A DNA stretch of 17,542 nucleotides from Burkholderiales bacterium (GCA_019746155.1 JAIESJ010000223.1:1-17542); one strand, 5' to 3'; shown: positions 1-7,360, numbered from the stretch's first letter. Notes: generated by a model from the letters alone, not told the origin. Translations and numbers: made by a program.

Positions 1-1
1 C

Positions 2-943
2 AACCATTCGGCCACGCATCTCATGCACGCGGCCTTGCGCAAGGTGCTGGGGCCGCACGTGCAGCAGAAGGGCTCGCTGGTCGATCCGCAGCGCACCCGC
101 TTCGACTTCTCCCACCATGAGCCGATGACCGAAGCCCAGATCCGGCAGGTCGAGGAGCTCGTCAACCGCGAGATCCGCCGCAACCTCGAAGTTATGGCGC
201 GCATCATGAAATACGACGACGCGATCAAAGCCGGCGCCCTGGCGTTTTTTGGCGACAAGTATGGCGAAGAAGTGCGCGTGCTCGGCATGGGTGAGTTCTC
301 GACCGAGTTGTGCGGCGGCACGCACGTCAAACGCACCGGCGACATCGGCTTCTTCAAGGTGATTTCCGAGACCGGCATCGCCGCCGGCATCCGCCGCATC
401 GAGGCGGTTACCGGCGAAGGGGCGCTCGCCTGGGTGCAGGAGATGGAGGCAGAACGGCACTTCATCGAGGGCTTCTATCAGGCAACTGGCGATGCATTGA
501 AAGAGAAGCTCCAGGCTGAGCGGGAAGAGAAGAAGGCGATTGAGAAGGAACTGGTACGCCTGAGGTCCAAGATCGCTTCATCACAGGGCGACGAACTCGT
601 TGACCAGGCGGTCGATGTCAAAGGCATCAAGGTGCTCGCCGCCACGATCGAAGGCGCCGACGTGAAAGCGCTGCGCGAGACGCTGGACAAGTTGAAGGAC
701 AAGCTCAAGACGGCAGCGATCGTGCTGGCTGCGGTCAATGACGGCAAGGTATCGCTGATTGCGGGCGTGACGCAGGACGCCGTTGCCAGAATCAAGGCCG
801 GCGAACTCGTCAACCATGTGGCCTGGCAGGTCGGCGGCAAGGGCGGGGGGCGTCCCGACATGGCTCAGGCCGGAGGCACGCACCCCGAGAAGCTTCCTGC
901 GGCGCTGGCGTCAGTGCGCGGGTGGGTGGAACAGCGGTTATAG
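2..943 (+). CDS. alaS: Alanine--tRNA ligase, C-terminal part (cut by window start)
   Basis: This is the 3' portion of cytosolic alanyl-tRNA synthetase, which charges tRNA-Ala and edits mischarged Ser/Gly. The reading frame is already open at base 2 and begins inside the editing-domain motif NHSATH, with zinc-ligand histidines at bases 5-7 and 17-19. The partner motif CGGTH follows, with Cys at 311-313 and His at 323-325, completing the HxxxH...CxxxH editing site. A charged helical segment follows around bases 480-590 (AEREEKKAIEKEL). The C-Ala/DHHA1 domain ends with the conserved GGRPDMAQAGG. The true start lies outside the window, so the catalytic class II core is not visible. The stop is TAG at 941-943. 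The next gene is convergent. Confidence 0.98.
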   Translation, partial: NHSATHLMHAALRKVLGPHVQQKGSLVDPQRTRFDFSHHEPMTEAQIRQVEELVNREIRRNLEVMARIMKYDDAIKAGALAFFGDKYGEEVRVLGMGEFSTELCGGTHVKRTGDIGFFKVISETGIAAGIRRIEAVTGEGALAWVQEMEAERHFIEGFYQATGDALKEKLQAEREEKKAIEKELVRLRSKIASSQGDELVDQAVDVKGIKVLAATIEGADVKALRETLDKLKDKLKTAAIVLAAVNDGKVSLIAGVTQDAVARIKAGELVNHVAWQVGGKGGGRPDMAQAGGTHPEKLPAALASVRGWVEQRL

Positions 944-963
944 AAAGCGCTGCCCGGTTTCTC

Positions 964-990
964 CGCCGCCTCCGCAAACCGGAGGCGGCG
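964..990. terminator. GC-rich hairpin between convergent alaS and mutase genes
   Basis: An 11-bp perfect inverted repeat (964-974 with 980-990) encloses a 5-base CAAAC loop. It lies in the 61-bp space between the stop codons of alaS and the leftward mutase gene. No T-tract follows on either strand, so it is not a textbook intrinsic terminator. Its placement suggests a bidirectional terminator or mRNA 3'-end stabiliser. Confidence 0.6.
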
Positions 991-1004
991 CGCGTCGCGG
1001 CAGC

Positions 1005-2384
1005 TCAGAACGGCAGAGTGAGGTCGGGCCTGAGCGCGAGGAGCGCGCGCCGAAAATCATCCTGGATGGCACGCAGCGCCGCTTCGTTGTCGGCTTCGAA
1101 GCGCAACACCACGACCGGGGTGGTGTTGGACGGGCGCGCGAGACCGAAACCGTCGGCGTACTCCACGCGCAGCCCGTCGATGGTGATCACTTCCCGCGCG
1201 CCGTTGAAGCGCGCGGTCTGCTGCCGCAACTTATCCATCAGCGCGTAGTTTTCACCCTCGGCAAGCTTCAGGTGCAGTTCCGGCGTGCTGATGGCGTCGG
1301 GCAGGCCCTCGAGTGCGGCGTCGGGGTCGGGCTCGCCGCTCAGGATTTCGAGCAGGCGCGCGCCGGCATACAGCGCGTCGTCGAACCCATACCAGCGCTC
1401 CTTGAAGAAAATATGCCCACTCATTTCTCCGGCGAGCGGTGCACCGGTCTGCTGGAGTTTTTTCTTGATGAACGAGTGCCCGGTTTTCCACATCAGGGGT
1501 TTTCCGCCGTGCTGCCTGATCCAACTGAACAGCTTGCGCGTTGACTTGACGTCGAAAATGATCTCGGCACCGGGGTTGCGCTCTAGCACGTCGGCGGCGA
1601 ACAGCATCAGCTGGCGGTCGGGGTAGATGATCCTGCCGCTGCGTGTCACGACGCCCAGCCGGTCGCCATCGCCGTCAAAAGCCAAACCGATGTCTCCGCT
1701 GGTTTTAAGCGCGTTGATGAGGTCAACGAGGTTTTCCGGATGGGATGGATCGGGATGATGATTGGGGAAACTGCCGTCGACTTCGCAAAAAAGTTCGCGC
1801 ACCTCGCAGCCGAGACGCCGGTACAGCTCCGGTGCGGTTGCACCGGCCACGCCGTTGCCGCAGTCGACCACGATTTTGAGCGGTCGCTTCAGACGGATGT
1901 CGCCGGTGATCCGCTGCAGGTAGTGCTCGCGTATGTCGAACTGACGATAGCCGCCGGCGCCGTGTGCCAGATCGCCGCGTTCAATGCGTGCGCGCAGTGC
2001 CTGGATGGCATCCCCGGCAAGCGTTTCGCCACCCAGCATGATCTTGAGGCCGTTGTATTCGGGCGGGTTGTGCGAGCCGGTCACCATCACGCCGGACCGC
2101 GTATCAAGATGGTAGGTGGCGAAGTAGAGCATGGGCGTGGCAACACGGCCGACGTCGATGACGTCTATGCCGCTGTGCCGGATGCCGCGCGCGATTGCGG
2201 CGGACAATTCCGGCCCCGAATGGCGGCCGTCGCGGCCGATCGCGATCGCAAGCTGCCGGCGTGACCGCGCCTCGGAACCGATGGCGTGGCCGATGATTTC
2301 GGCGATCTGCGGCGTCAGGCTGCGGCCGACGATGCCGCGGATGTCGTAAGCCTTAAAAATTTCCGGTGGAATCGAATTCAACAT
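1005..2384 (-). CDS. Phosphomannomutase/phosphoglucomutase (AlgC-type)
   Basis: Cytosolic alpha-D-phosphohexomutase interconverting mannose-6-P/mannose-1-P and glucose-6-P/glucose-1-P, feeding sugar nucleotides for LPS and exopolysaccharide. It is 459 residues from the chosen ATG, normal for the family. All four signature elements are present: the N-terminal FKAYDIRG, the phosphoserine loop TGSHNP (Ser104), the metal loop DGDGDR (237-242), the sugar-selecting GEMSGH (319-324), and the phosphate-binding RPSNTTP (417-423). The frame also opens 30 bases upstream at a TTG (2414), but the extra ten residues come from relic repeat-like DNA. The family starts near IPPEIFKAYDIRG, so ATG at 2384 is preferred although no clear ribosome binding site precedes it. 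Whether it acts mainly on mannose or glucose phosphates cannot be told from sequence. Confidence 0.95.
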   Translation of the reverse strand: MLNSIPPEIFKAYDIRGIVGRSLTPQIAEIIGHAIGSEARSRRQLAIAIGRDGRHSGPELSAAIARGIRHSGIDVIDVGRVATPMLYFATYHLDTRSGVMVTGSHNPPEYNGLKIMLGGETLAGDAIQALRARIERGDLAHGAGGYRQFDIREHYLQRITGDIRLKRPLKIVVDCGNGVAGATAPELYRRLGCEVRELFCEVDGSFPNHHPDPSHPENLVDLINALKTSGDIGLAFDGDGDRLGVVTRSGRIIYPDRQLMLFAADVLERNPGAEIIFDVKSTRKLFSWIRQHGGKPLMWKTGHSFIKKKLQQTGAPLAGEMSGHIFFKERWYGFDDALYAGARLLEILSGEPDPDAALEGLPDAISTPELHLKLAEGENYALMDKLRQQTARFNGAREVITIDGLRVEYADGFGLARPSNTTPVVVLRFEADNEAALRAIQDDFRRALLALRPDLTLPF

Positions 2385-2400
2385 GGCAGACGAGGTGTTT

Positions 2401-2541
2401 AGAACCTGTCTCAAAAACCCTCATGTGATGCGTTGTGGCCGCAACCCGAAGGGACGGGGTCATCTGGGCGCATATCGATATTTTGCATCGTAGTGAATAT
2501 ACCCTGAAATTTTTAGTGAAGGCCAATAAGACCATAAGACC
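2401..2541. repeat. Probable relic of a small mobile/intergenic repeat
   Basis: This stretch lies between the mutase start and the end of the hydrolase gene. On the - strand it ends in TTTTTGAGACAGGTTCT, which resembles insertion-sequence end sequence. It also contains the near-palindrome TTGTGGCCGCAA and, at 2526-2541, a perfect tandem duplication of the octamer ATAAGACC. No transposase reading frame is visible. It looks like a decayed MITE- or IS-derived intergenic repeat (inference); a genome-wide copy search would decide. The mutase promoter probably lies within it, but I see no convincing boxes. Confidence 0.4.
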
Positions 2542-2546
2542 GTAGA

Positions 2547-3629
2547 TTACGTCGTTTCGTCTCGCGCGTCGAAGAATTCCAATATGCGCTGCGGCAGCCA
2601 GCCGAGGTTGCCGGGAAAAGGCCCGCTCACGAAACCGACGTGGCCTCCGTTCTCCGGTTGTTCGAGAAGAACCGGGGAGGCAACTTCATGCGGCGCGGGG
2701 AGCGCGCCGCATGGCAGGAACGGGTCGTTGCGGGCGTTGACGAGCAGCGTCGGCACGGCGATGTGACGCAATAGCGGCTTGCTGCTGGCGCGCGTCCAGT
2801 AATCGTCGGTGTGTTTGTAGCCGTGCAACGGCGCGGTAACCAGGTCGTCGAACTCGCGCAGCGTGCGTGCGGCGCGCACGCGCACGGCATCATACAGGCC
2901 AGGATGGCATGAGAGCTTGGCGAGGGCCTTTTTCTTCATGGTTGCCAGGAAATGGCGCACGTAAACGAGGTTGAGCCCATGGTCGAGGGCGTTACCTGCC
3001 GCCATCAGGTTAACCGGCGCCGACACAGCCGCGGTCCGATCGACCCATTCACGTGCGGAGGCGCCGGTTTCGCCGAGCCATTTCAGCAGCGCATTGCCCC
3101 CGAGCGAGATGCCGACCGCGTAAAGCGGTGTGCCGGCATCCGGTGCCCGCAGCCGGCGCAGTATCCAGTCGATCTCGGCGCTGTCGCCGGAATGATAGGC
3201 GCGCGGCAGCCGGTTCGGCTCGCCGCTGCAGCCGCGGAAGTGGACGACCACGCCGCGCCAGCCGATTCGCTGCAATGCCGCCATCAGCGCGACGGCATAG
3301 TGGCTTCGCGAATTGCCTTCCAGACCGTGGAACAGAACAACCAATGGAGCCGTCGCCGGCTCCCGGATTTCGGGAACGGAACTTTCATTGCACGGTGGGC
3401 GCTGCGTTCGTCCACTCCAATCAGTTAAGTTAAACCGGTGCGCTTTGGGCGCCGGTTTAACTGCCCAGTCAAGGTCGATGAAATCGCCGTCGGGCGTGTC
3501 CCAGCGTTCGCGCCGGTAAACGATGCGCGGCCGTGGCGCGGCGAGCGCGGCGTAGAGGGTCTGCGCGTGCCCGCCCGGCAGCCAGAGCGGTGCGGTGTAC
3601 GGGCCGGGAGGAAAGGCAGGAACTGTCAT
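2547..3629 (-). CDS. YheT/COG0429-family alpha/beta hydrolase with in-frame insertion
   Basis: Predicted cytosolic esterase-like alpha/beta hydrolase of the YheT group; the natural substrate is unknown for the family. Visible features are the N-terminal GGHAQT, oxyanion region HGLEG (101-105), FRGCSGEPNR (131-140), nucleophile elbow GISLGG (Ser175), acid in NARNDP (Asp302) and NGGHVGF (His330), a complete triad. The chosen ATG (3629) gives 360 residues and the family N-terminus; a TTG at 3677 would add 16 residues not expected for the family. Between DLDW (52-55) and the beta-strand PLVVLFHG there are about 40 residues, where E. coli YheT as I recall it has about 13. The excess carries palindromic DNA (separate entry). 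It is 51 bases from the upstream amidohydrolase, probably co-transcribed. Confidence 0.9.
   Translation of the reverse strand: MTVPAFPPGPYTAPLWLPGGHAQTLYAALAAPRPRIVYRRERWDTPDGDFIDLDWAVKPAPKAHRFNLTDWSGRTQRPPCNESSVPEIREPATAPLVVLFHGLEGNSRSHYAVALMAALQRIGWRGVVVHFRGCSGEPNRLPRAYHSGDSAEIDWILRRLRAPDAGTPLYAVGISLGGNALLKWLGETGASAREWVDRTAAVSAPVNLMAAGNALDHGLNLVYVRHFLATMKKKALAKLSCHPGLYDAVRVRAARTLREFDDLVTAPLHGYKHTDDYWTRASSKPLLRHIAVPTLLVNARNDPFLPCGALPAPHEVASPVLLEQPENGGHVGFVSGPFPGNLGWLPQRILEFFDARDETT
3346..3461. repeat. Palindrome-bearing in-frame insertion inside hydrolase gene
   Basis: One end carries a perfect 10-bp inverted repeat, GTTAAACCGG (3429-3438) with CCGGTTTAAC (3452-3461), whose inner bases partly continue the stem. 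The other end has GGAGCC (3346-3351) with GGCTCC (3358-3363). The segment encodes roughly residues 57-95 of the hydrolase, a proline- and charge-rich stretch with no counterpart expected in the family. It reads open in frame. This resembles small palindromic elements inserted in genes without breaking them, as described for Rickettsia palindromic elements (analogy only). Exact borders cannot be fixed without an uninterrupted homologue. Confidence 0.5.
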
Positions 3630-3680
3630 TTTGATCCGTACGCAGGCGTTTGAGTTGCGGCCCCGCGTCCAGCACAACCG

Positions 3681-4559
3681 CTATTCGAAGCCGTAGAGCT
3701 GCGCGGGATTGGTGACCAGAATCCGCTTGCGCACGGTTTCGTCGGGAACCCAGTCGCAGAAAAGATCGAGCAGATCGCCGTCGTTGGGCATGGGGCCGGC
3801 CCAGACCGGATGCGGCCAGTTGCTGCCCCAGACCAGGCGGTCGGGACGCGTTGCGACAAGCGTCTCGACCAGCGGCTTCATGTCGGGGTAATGCGGCGGG
3901 CCCGAGTCGGACAGCCGGTACCAGCTCGAAATCTTGACCCAGCAGTCTTCACGCTGCCTGATGATTCTGAGCAGTGCCTGGAAACCGGGCGCGTTCACGC
4001 CCTCGCCGCCGCGTACGCGTCCGAGGTGATCGAATACGATGGGCGTCGAATGTTTCATCAGCCGCGATTCGAGTTCGGCAAGTTCGCGGTTTTTCCCCAC
4101 GTGCAATTGCACATGCCAGCCGAACGGCCTGATCTTGCCGCCGATGGCTTCCAGCAGCTCGGGGCCGCCATAGCCCTTTACCATGGTCGACAGCCGTACA
4201 CCGCGCATTCCGCCTTCATGCAGCCGTTCGATTTCCCGGACGGAAGTATCCGGGCTCAGCCCGGCGATGCCCCGCGCAAGCTTCTGGCCGAGCCGGGCGA
4301 TGACGTCGAGGGTTACCGAATTGTCGAAACCATAGACACTGGCGTTGACCTGGACGGTGCGTTCGATCCCGAGCACCCTGCACATTCCGAGATAGTCGGA
4401 CAGCGTGGCGAGCGGTGGCGTGTAACTGCGGGCGGCAACAAGAGGATATCCGGCCTGGTCTTCGAAGACGTGACAATGGCAGTCAATTACGCCTGCCGGA
4501 ATGGGGTGTTTGGGCTTACGCGGCTTCGGGTCCGGCTCTTGGCATAACGGTGGCTGCAA
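3681..4559 (-). CDS. LigI-like amidohydrolase (2-pyrone-4,6-dicarboxylate lactonase family)
   Basis: TIM-barrel hydrolase of the amidohydrolase_2 family (COG3618), which includes 2-pyrone-4,6-dicarboxylate lactonase and related lactonases for di- and tricarboxylates. At 292 residues the length is typical. Visible are IDCHCHVF (His28, His30), QLHVG (His153), FDHLGR (His178) and WGSNWPHP (245-251). In the last motif Asn247 sits where LigI has its general-base aspartate, so activity on a LigI-type substrate is uncertain. The start is TTG at 4559, supported by GGAG six bases upstream; no ATG comes before Met59, well inside the barrel. It is 76 bases downstream of the aldolase relic and probably in the same leftward operon. 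An organic-acid ring lactone is the likeliest substrate type (inference). Confidence 0.85.
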   Translation of the reverse strand: MQPPLCQEPDPKPRKPKHPIPAGVIDCHCHVFEDQAGYPLVAARSYTPPLATLSDYLGMCRVLGIERTVQVNASVYGFDNSVTLDVIARLGQKLARGIAGLSPDTSVREIERLHEGGMRGVRLSTMVKGYGGPELLEAIGGKIRPFGWHVQLHVGKNRELAELESRLMKHSTPIVFDHLGRVRGGEGVNAPGFQALLRIIRQREDCWVKISSWYRLSDSGPPHYPDMKPLVETLVATRPDRLVWGSNWPHPVWAGPMPNDGDLLDLFCDWVPDETVRKRILVTNPAQLYGFE

Positions 4560-4635
4560 AAGAAACTCCGGTGGCGAAAGTCAATAACCGTGCGAAAAAA
4601 CCGGCAGCTTCACCGCGGTTTGAGCTTTTCCGGCC

Positions 4636-4886
4636 TTAATCGCGGTCAGACGGATCGATGCGATCCAGTTTCCTCAGCAACGCCGGCCATTCAAGCAGCC
4701 CGAAGCGGCCATGGCAGAAACCGCCATGCCGGGCACGCGTGCCGAGATGTGGTTGGCGATCATCTCGACCATGCCGAACTCATGCATCAGCCTGTAACAG
4801 GCGGCAAGGTTGACCCGTACTTCCCACTCCTCCCTGCCGACCTGCTCGCGGACCGGTTTGCTGATTTTGATCGCTGGCGCATTCAT
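4636..4886 (-). pseudogene. Class II aldolase/adducin-family protein, internally deleted relic
   Basis: The ATG at 4886 has a GGGGGG ribosome binding site seven bases upstream and opens a 70-codon frame ending at 4674. Residues about 20-53 (EWEVRVNLAACYRLMHEFG, then IANHISARVPG) are the typical N-terminus of class II aldolases. A non-homologous tail follows. In another frame, the DNA at 4636-4701 encodes GLLEWPALLRKLDRIDPSDRD and a stop, the typical C-terminal end of the same family. About two thirds of the gene, including the metal-binding histidines, is missing. The hexamer GCCATG occurs at 4708-4713 and 4723-4728 near the junction, possibly reflecting repeat-mediated loss. Family enzymes act on aldol or hydroxy-acid substrates; this copy cannot. 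It sits between the TcuA-like and amidohydrolase genes. Confidence 0.85.
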
Positions 4887-4929
4887 GCGCTGTCCCCCCG
4901 GTGAATTCACCGTTTCGATTCTACCTCCA

Positions 4930-4973
4930 TGTGCGGGGACGGGAAACAGCATGTCCACATGCTGAACCGCACA
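4930..4973. other. Compound inverted repeat downstream of the dehydrogenase gene
   Basis: An inner perfect 8-bp stem, CAGCATGT (4947-4954) with ACATGCTG (4957-4964), lies within an outer 7-bp stem, TGTGCGG (4930-4936) with CCGCACA (4967-4973). It sits in the 92-bp gap between the dehydrogenase stop and the aldolase relic. No T-run follows on the - strand, so it is not a standard terminator; a 3'-end stabiliser or processing site is plausible. Confidence 0.5.
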
Positions 4974-4978
4974 GGGTC

Positions 4979-6478
4979 TTACTTTCTGACGTAAGCCGCG
5001 GCGCTGGTGCCGGCGATCTTGCCGAATACTGCGCCCGAGGTGAGTCCCGTGCCGCCTGGATAGTTGTGGTAGAACAGTCCGCCGACCATTTCACCGGCCG
5101 CGAATAGCCCGGGGATCGGCTTGCCGGCGGTGTCCTCGACCTCGCCGTCAGTGCTGATCTTTACGCCGCCGAAGGTGAAGGTCACGCCGCAGGTCACGGC
5201 ATAAGCTTCGAAAGGCGGGGTGTCAATCAAATTCGCCCAGTTGGTTTTATCGATCTTCAGGCCCTCGGTACGACGGCCGTCCTTGATCGCGGGGTTGAAG
5301 GCAATGTCGGTGCGTACCGCCCGGTTATAGGCGGCGATTTCGCGCAGGCAGGCCTCGGCATCGACGCCGTCGAGCTTCTTCACGAGTTCCTCGAGCGTGT
5401 CGGCTTTCACCTTGGTCACCTGCTTGATGCGGTACTCGTCGCGCAGTATCGGAATGATCTTGGCGTCGAAGATCTGCCAGGCGAACATGCCCGGCTGCGA
5501 AAGGATCACGGAGCCGTACTTGGCGTAAGTGAAGTTCCGGAAGTCCGCACCCTCGTCCACGAAGCGTTCGCCGCGCGCGTTGACCATGATGCCCCACGGG
5601 TAGCTGTGCTTCTGGAAGTTGTCGCCGACGGCGAGATCGCCAAACGGCGGCGCGTTCAGGTCCCAGCCCACGGCGTGGCAGCCCGACCAGTGGCCATAGG
5701 GCAGGGCGCCGACCGCGAGCGCCATCTTGATGCCGAGTCCGGTGTTGTAGCGTGTCCCTCGCACTTTCGCGAGATCCCAGTTAGGGCCGAGATAACGCGT
5801 GCGCATCTCGGCATTGGATTCGAAGCCGCCGCAGGCAAGCACCACGGCCTTGGCGCGGATCTCGACGTTGCGACCCTTGTGCTTGGCTTTTACGCCGCAG
5901 ACCTGGCCGTCGTCATCGGTAAGAAGCGCGATTGCCGGCGTCTCGTAGAATATCCTGATGCCTTCGCGCTCGCATGCCTTGTGCTCGTTTTCCACGAGGC
6001 CGGGGCCGCCGCCCCAGGTTTCCGCAGCGAGTCCGCCCCAGAACTTGAACTTGCCGCCAACCTTGTATGCCTGACGCCCGAAGCTCGCCTGGAACTTGAC
6101 GCCCTTCTTGCGCATCCATACCAGCGTCTCGAAACTGCGCGAGATCAGGATTTCGCACAGGTCCGGGTCGGTGCGGTACTGGGTGATGCGTCCCATGTCG
6201 TCGAAATACTGGTCGGTAGTATAAGTTCCGAAGTCGACGCTTTTTTTCTCCTCCTCTGTGAGATCGGGAATGATCTGCGACAGGTCGTCAACGCCGTTGA
6301 AAACCACGCGCATCACGCCGGCCGTGTAGCGGCTGTTGCCGCCGCAATCTTCGACCGGAGCGGCTTCGAGCATGATGACGGAAGCGCCGTTTTCGCGCGC
6401 CGCGAGCGCGGCGCAGGCGGCGGCGTTGCCGGCGCCGACGACGATAACGTCAGGATTGCCAAAGATGTTGGTGCTCAT
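4979..6478 (-). CDS. tcuA: TcuA-like FAD-dependent dehydrogenase (tricarballylate dehydrogenase / fumarate reductase flavoprotein family)
   Basis: Soluble flavoprotein of the succinate dehydrogenase/fumarate reductase superfamily, closest by eye to tricarballylate dehydrogenase TcuA, which oxidises tricarballylate to cis-aconitate. At 499 residues the length is normal. The FAD dinucleotide fold is VIVVGAGNAA (11-20), with an acidic residue ending the second strand (MLEAAP). A second FAD contact is VVLACGGFESN. The substrate domain contains ARGERFVDEGADF. The C-terminal FAD motif is GLFAAGEMVGG, then PGGTGLTSG. The ATG at 6478 is chosen because AAGAGGA lies just upstream; a TTG at 6496 would bury that site in coding sequence. 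The usual electron-transfer partner TcuB and transporter TcuC are not adjacent. The substrate is inferred; another unsaturated or saturated polycarboxylate is possible. Confidence 0.85.
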   Translation of the reverse strand: MSTNIFGNPDVIVVGAGNAAACAALAARENGASVIMLEAAPVEDCGGNSRYTAGVMRVVFNGVDDLSQIIPDLTEEEKKSVDFGTYTTDQYFDDMGRITQYRTDPDLCEILISRSFETLVWMRKKGVKFQASFGRQAYKVGGKFKFWGGLAAETWGGGPGLVENEHKACEREGIRIFYETPAIALLTDDDGQVCGVKAKHKGRNVEIRAKAVVLACGGFESNAEMRTRYLGPNWDLAKVRGTRYNTGLGIKMALAVGALPYGHWSGCHAVGWDLNAPPFGDLAVGDNFQKHSYPWGIMVNARGERFVDEGADFRNFTYAKYGSVILSQPGMFAWQIFDAKIIPILRDEYRIKQVTKVKADTLEELVKKLDGVDAEACLREIAAYNRAVRTDIAFNPAIKDGRRTEGLKIDKTNWANLIDTPPFEAYAVTCGVTFTFGGVKISTDGEVEDTAGKPIPGLFAAGEMVGGLFYHNYPGGTGLTSGAVFGKIAGTSAAAYVRK

Positions 6479-6526
6479 TGCTGTCCTCTTCGTCAAATTT
6501 CTCTGTGATCTTTGTAGCTGAATGAA

Positions 6527-7360
6527 TTACTTGTACTGGTTTATGCCGGCGGGGCGTGAGGCGTCGCCGGACAACAGGGAATAATTTACCGCGCGGCCGA
6601 TGCCGCGACGCAAGCCCTCAAGCCGCAGTATCTGGCCCGGCGCGACATTGGCAAGATTCACTTCGGGGCCGAAGTCGCGCAGGATTTTCACGTGCTGTTC
6701 TGGAAAGCGGTAGGGATCGACTTCGATGACCACGTGGTCGAACCAGGGCTGCGCGGAGAGCGTGCGGAGCGCGTCCGGACTCTCCTGGGCGAGCAGGTCG
6801 ATTTCGCACTGTTCGACCGTGACATGGTGGATGCCGTGTTGCGCGACGGCGTTCACCAGCTCGCCCAGATAGGGAATGCTCATCGGTTGTTCCGGATTTT
6901 TACGACCGAATTCGTAGACGACGCGCAGGCCGTTCTTCTGGAAACGCTCGATCAGGCAATGGCGTTCATCGTCCGTCAGCGTGACGTAGTTCTCCGAGAT
7001 TTCGAGTCCGGGAATGCCGAGACGTTTCAGGTGGCTGATCAATTCCTCGATCTGATCGCGCCGCCAGGCGTATTCGAACAGGATGCCGCCCGCGAATGGA
7101 GCGACGCCGGCGTCGAGGTAGAGCCGGGTCGTGCGCTTGACCGTGTCGGCCGGGATCAGCAGCGCGTTCATGGCGTAAATTTTCGCGTAATCGATGTAGT
7201 CGGCCGCGACCTCGAGTAAATCGCGGATGCCGCGCTCGCCGCCGGTCCAGCCCAACTCGTCAGGACCGAAGTCGATCATCGAGGTGATGCCGCGGCGGCG
7301 CGGCTTGGCGCCGCGCGGCGGAAGCCCGAAAGTCGGGTCGGTGTCGGATTGTGAAACCAT
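6527..7360 (-). CDS. Phosphosulfolactate synthase (ComA)-like protein
   Basis: A 277-residue protein of the ComA family, TIM-barrel enzymes that add sulfite to phosphoenolpyruvate in archaeal coenzyme M synthesis. Features seen are KPRRRGITSMIDFG (19-32), the LLEVAADYIDYAKI segment (48-61), GLEISENYVTL in mid-barrel, RVVYEFGRK, a VIEVDPYRF strand, and the C-terminal EVNLANVAPGQILRLEGLRRG, matching the family's closing motif. Bacteria of this kind do not generally make coenzyme M, so the function here is open. The gene is 48 bases upstream of the TcuA-like gene and first in the leftward cluster, suggesting a related carbon compound. The start ATG 7360 has only a weak AGAG upstream. Family assignment is fairly sure; the reaction is not. 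Confidence 0.8.
   Translation of the reverse strand: MVSQSDTDPTFGLPPRGAKPRRRGITSMIDFGPDELGWTGGERGIRDLLEVAADYIDYAKIYAMNALLIPADTVKRTTRLYLDAGVAPFAGGILFEYAWRRDQIEELISHLKRLGIPGLEISENYVTLTDDERHCLIERFQKNGLRVVYEFGRKNPEQPMSIPYLGELVNAVAQHGIHHVTVEQCEIDLLAQESPDALRTLSAQPWFDHVVIEVDPYRFPEQHVKILRDFGPEVNLANVAPGQILRLEGLRRGIGRAVNYSLLSGDASRPAGINQYK

Noticed and set aside
5606..6508. A 300-codon + strand frame opposite the TcuA-like gene.
   Set aside because: Antisense shadow; the - strand frame has the FAD-binding motifs and a good ribosome binding site.
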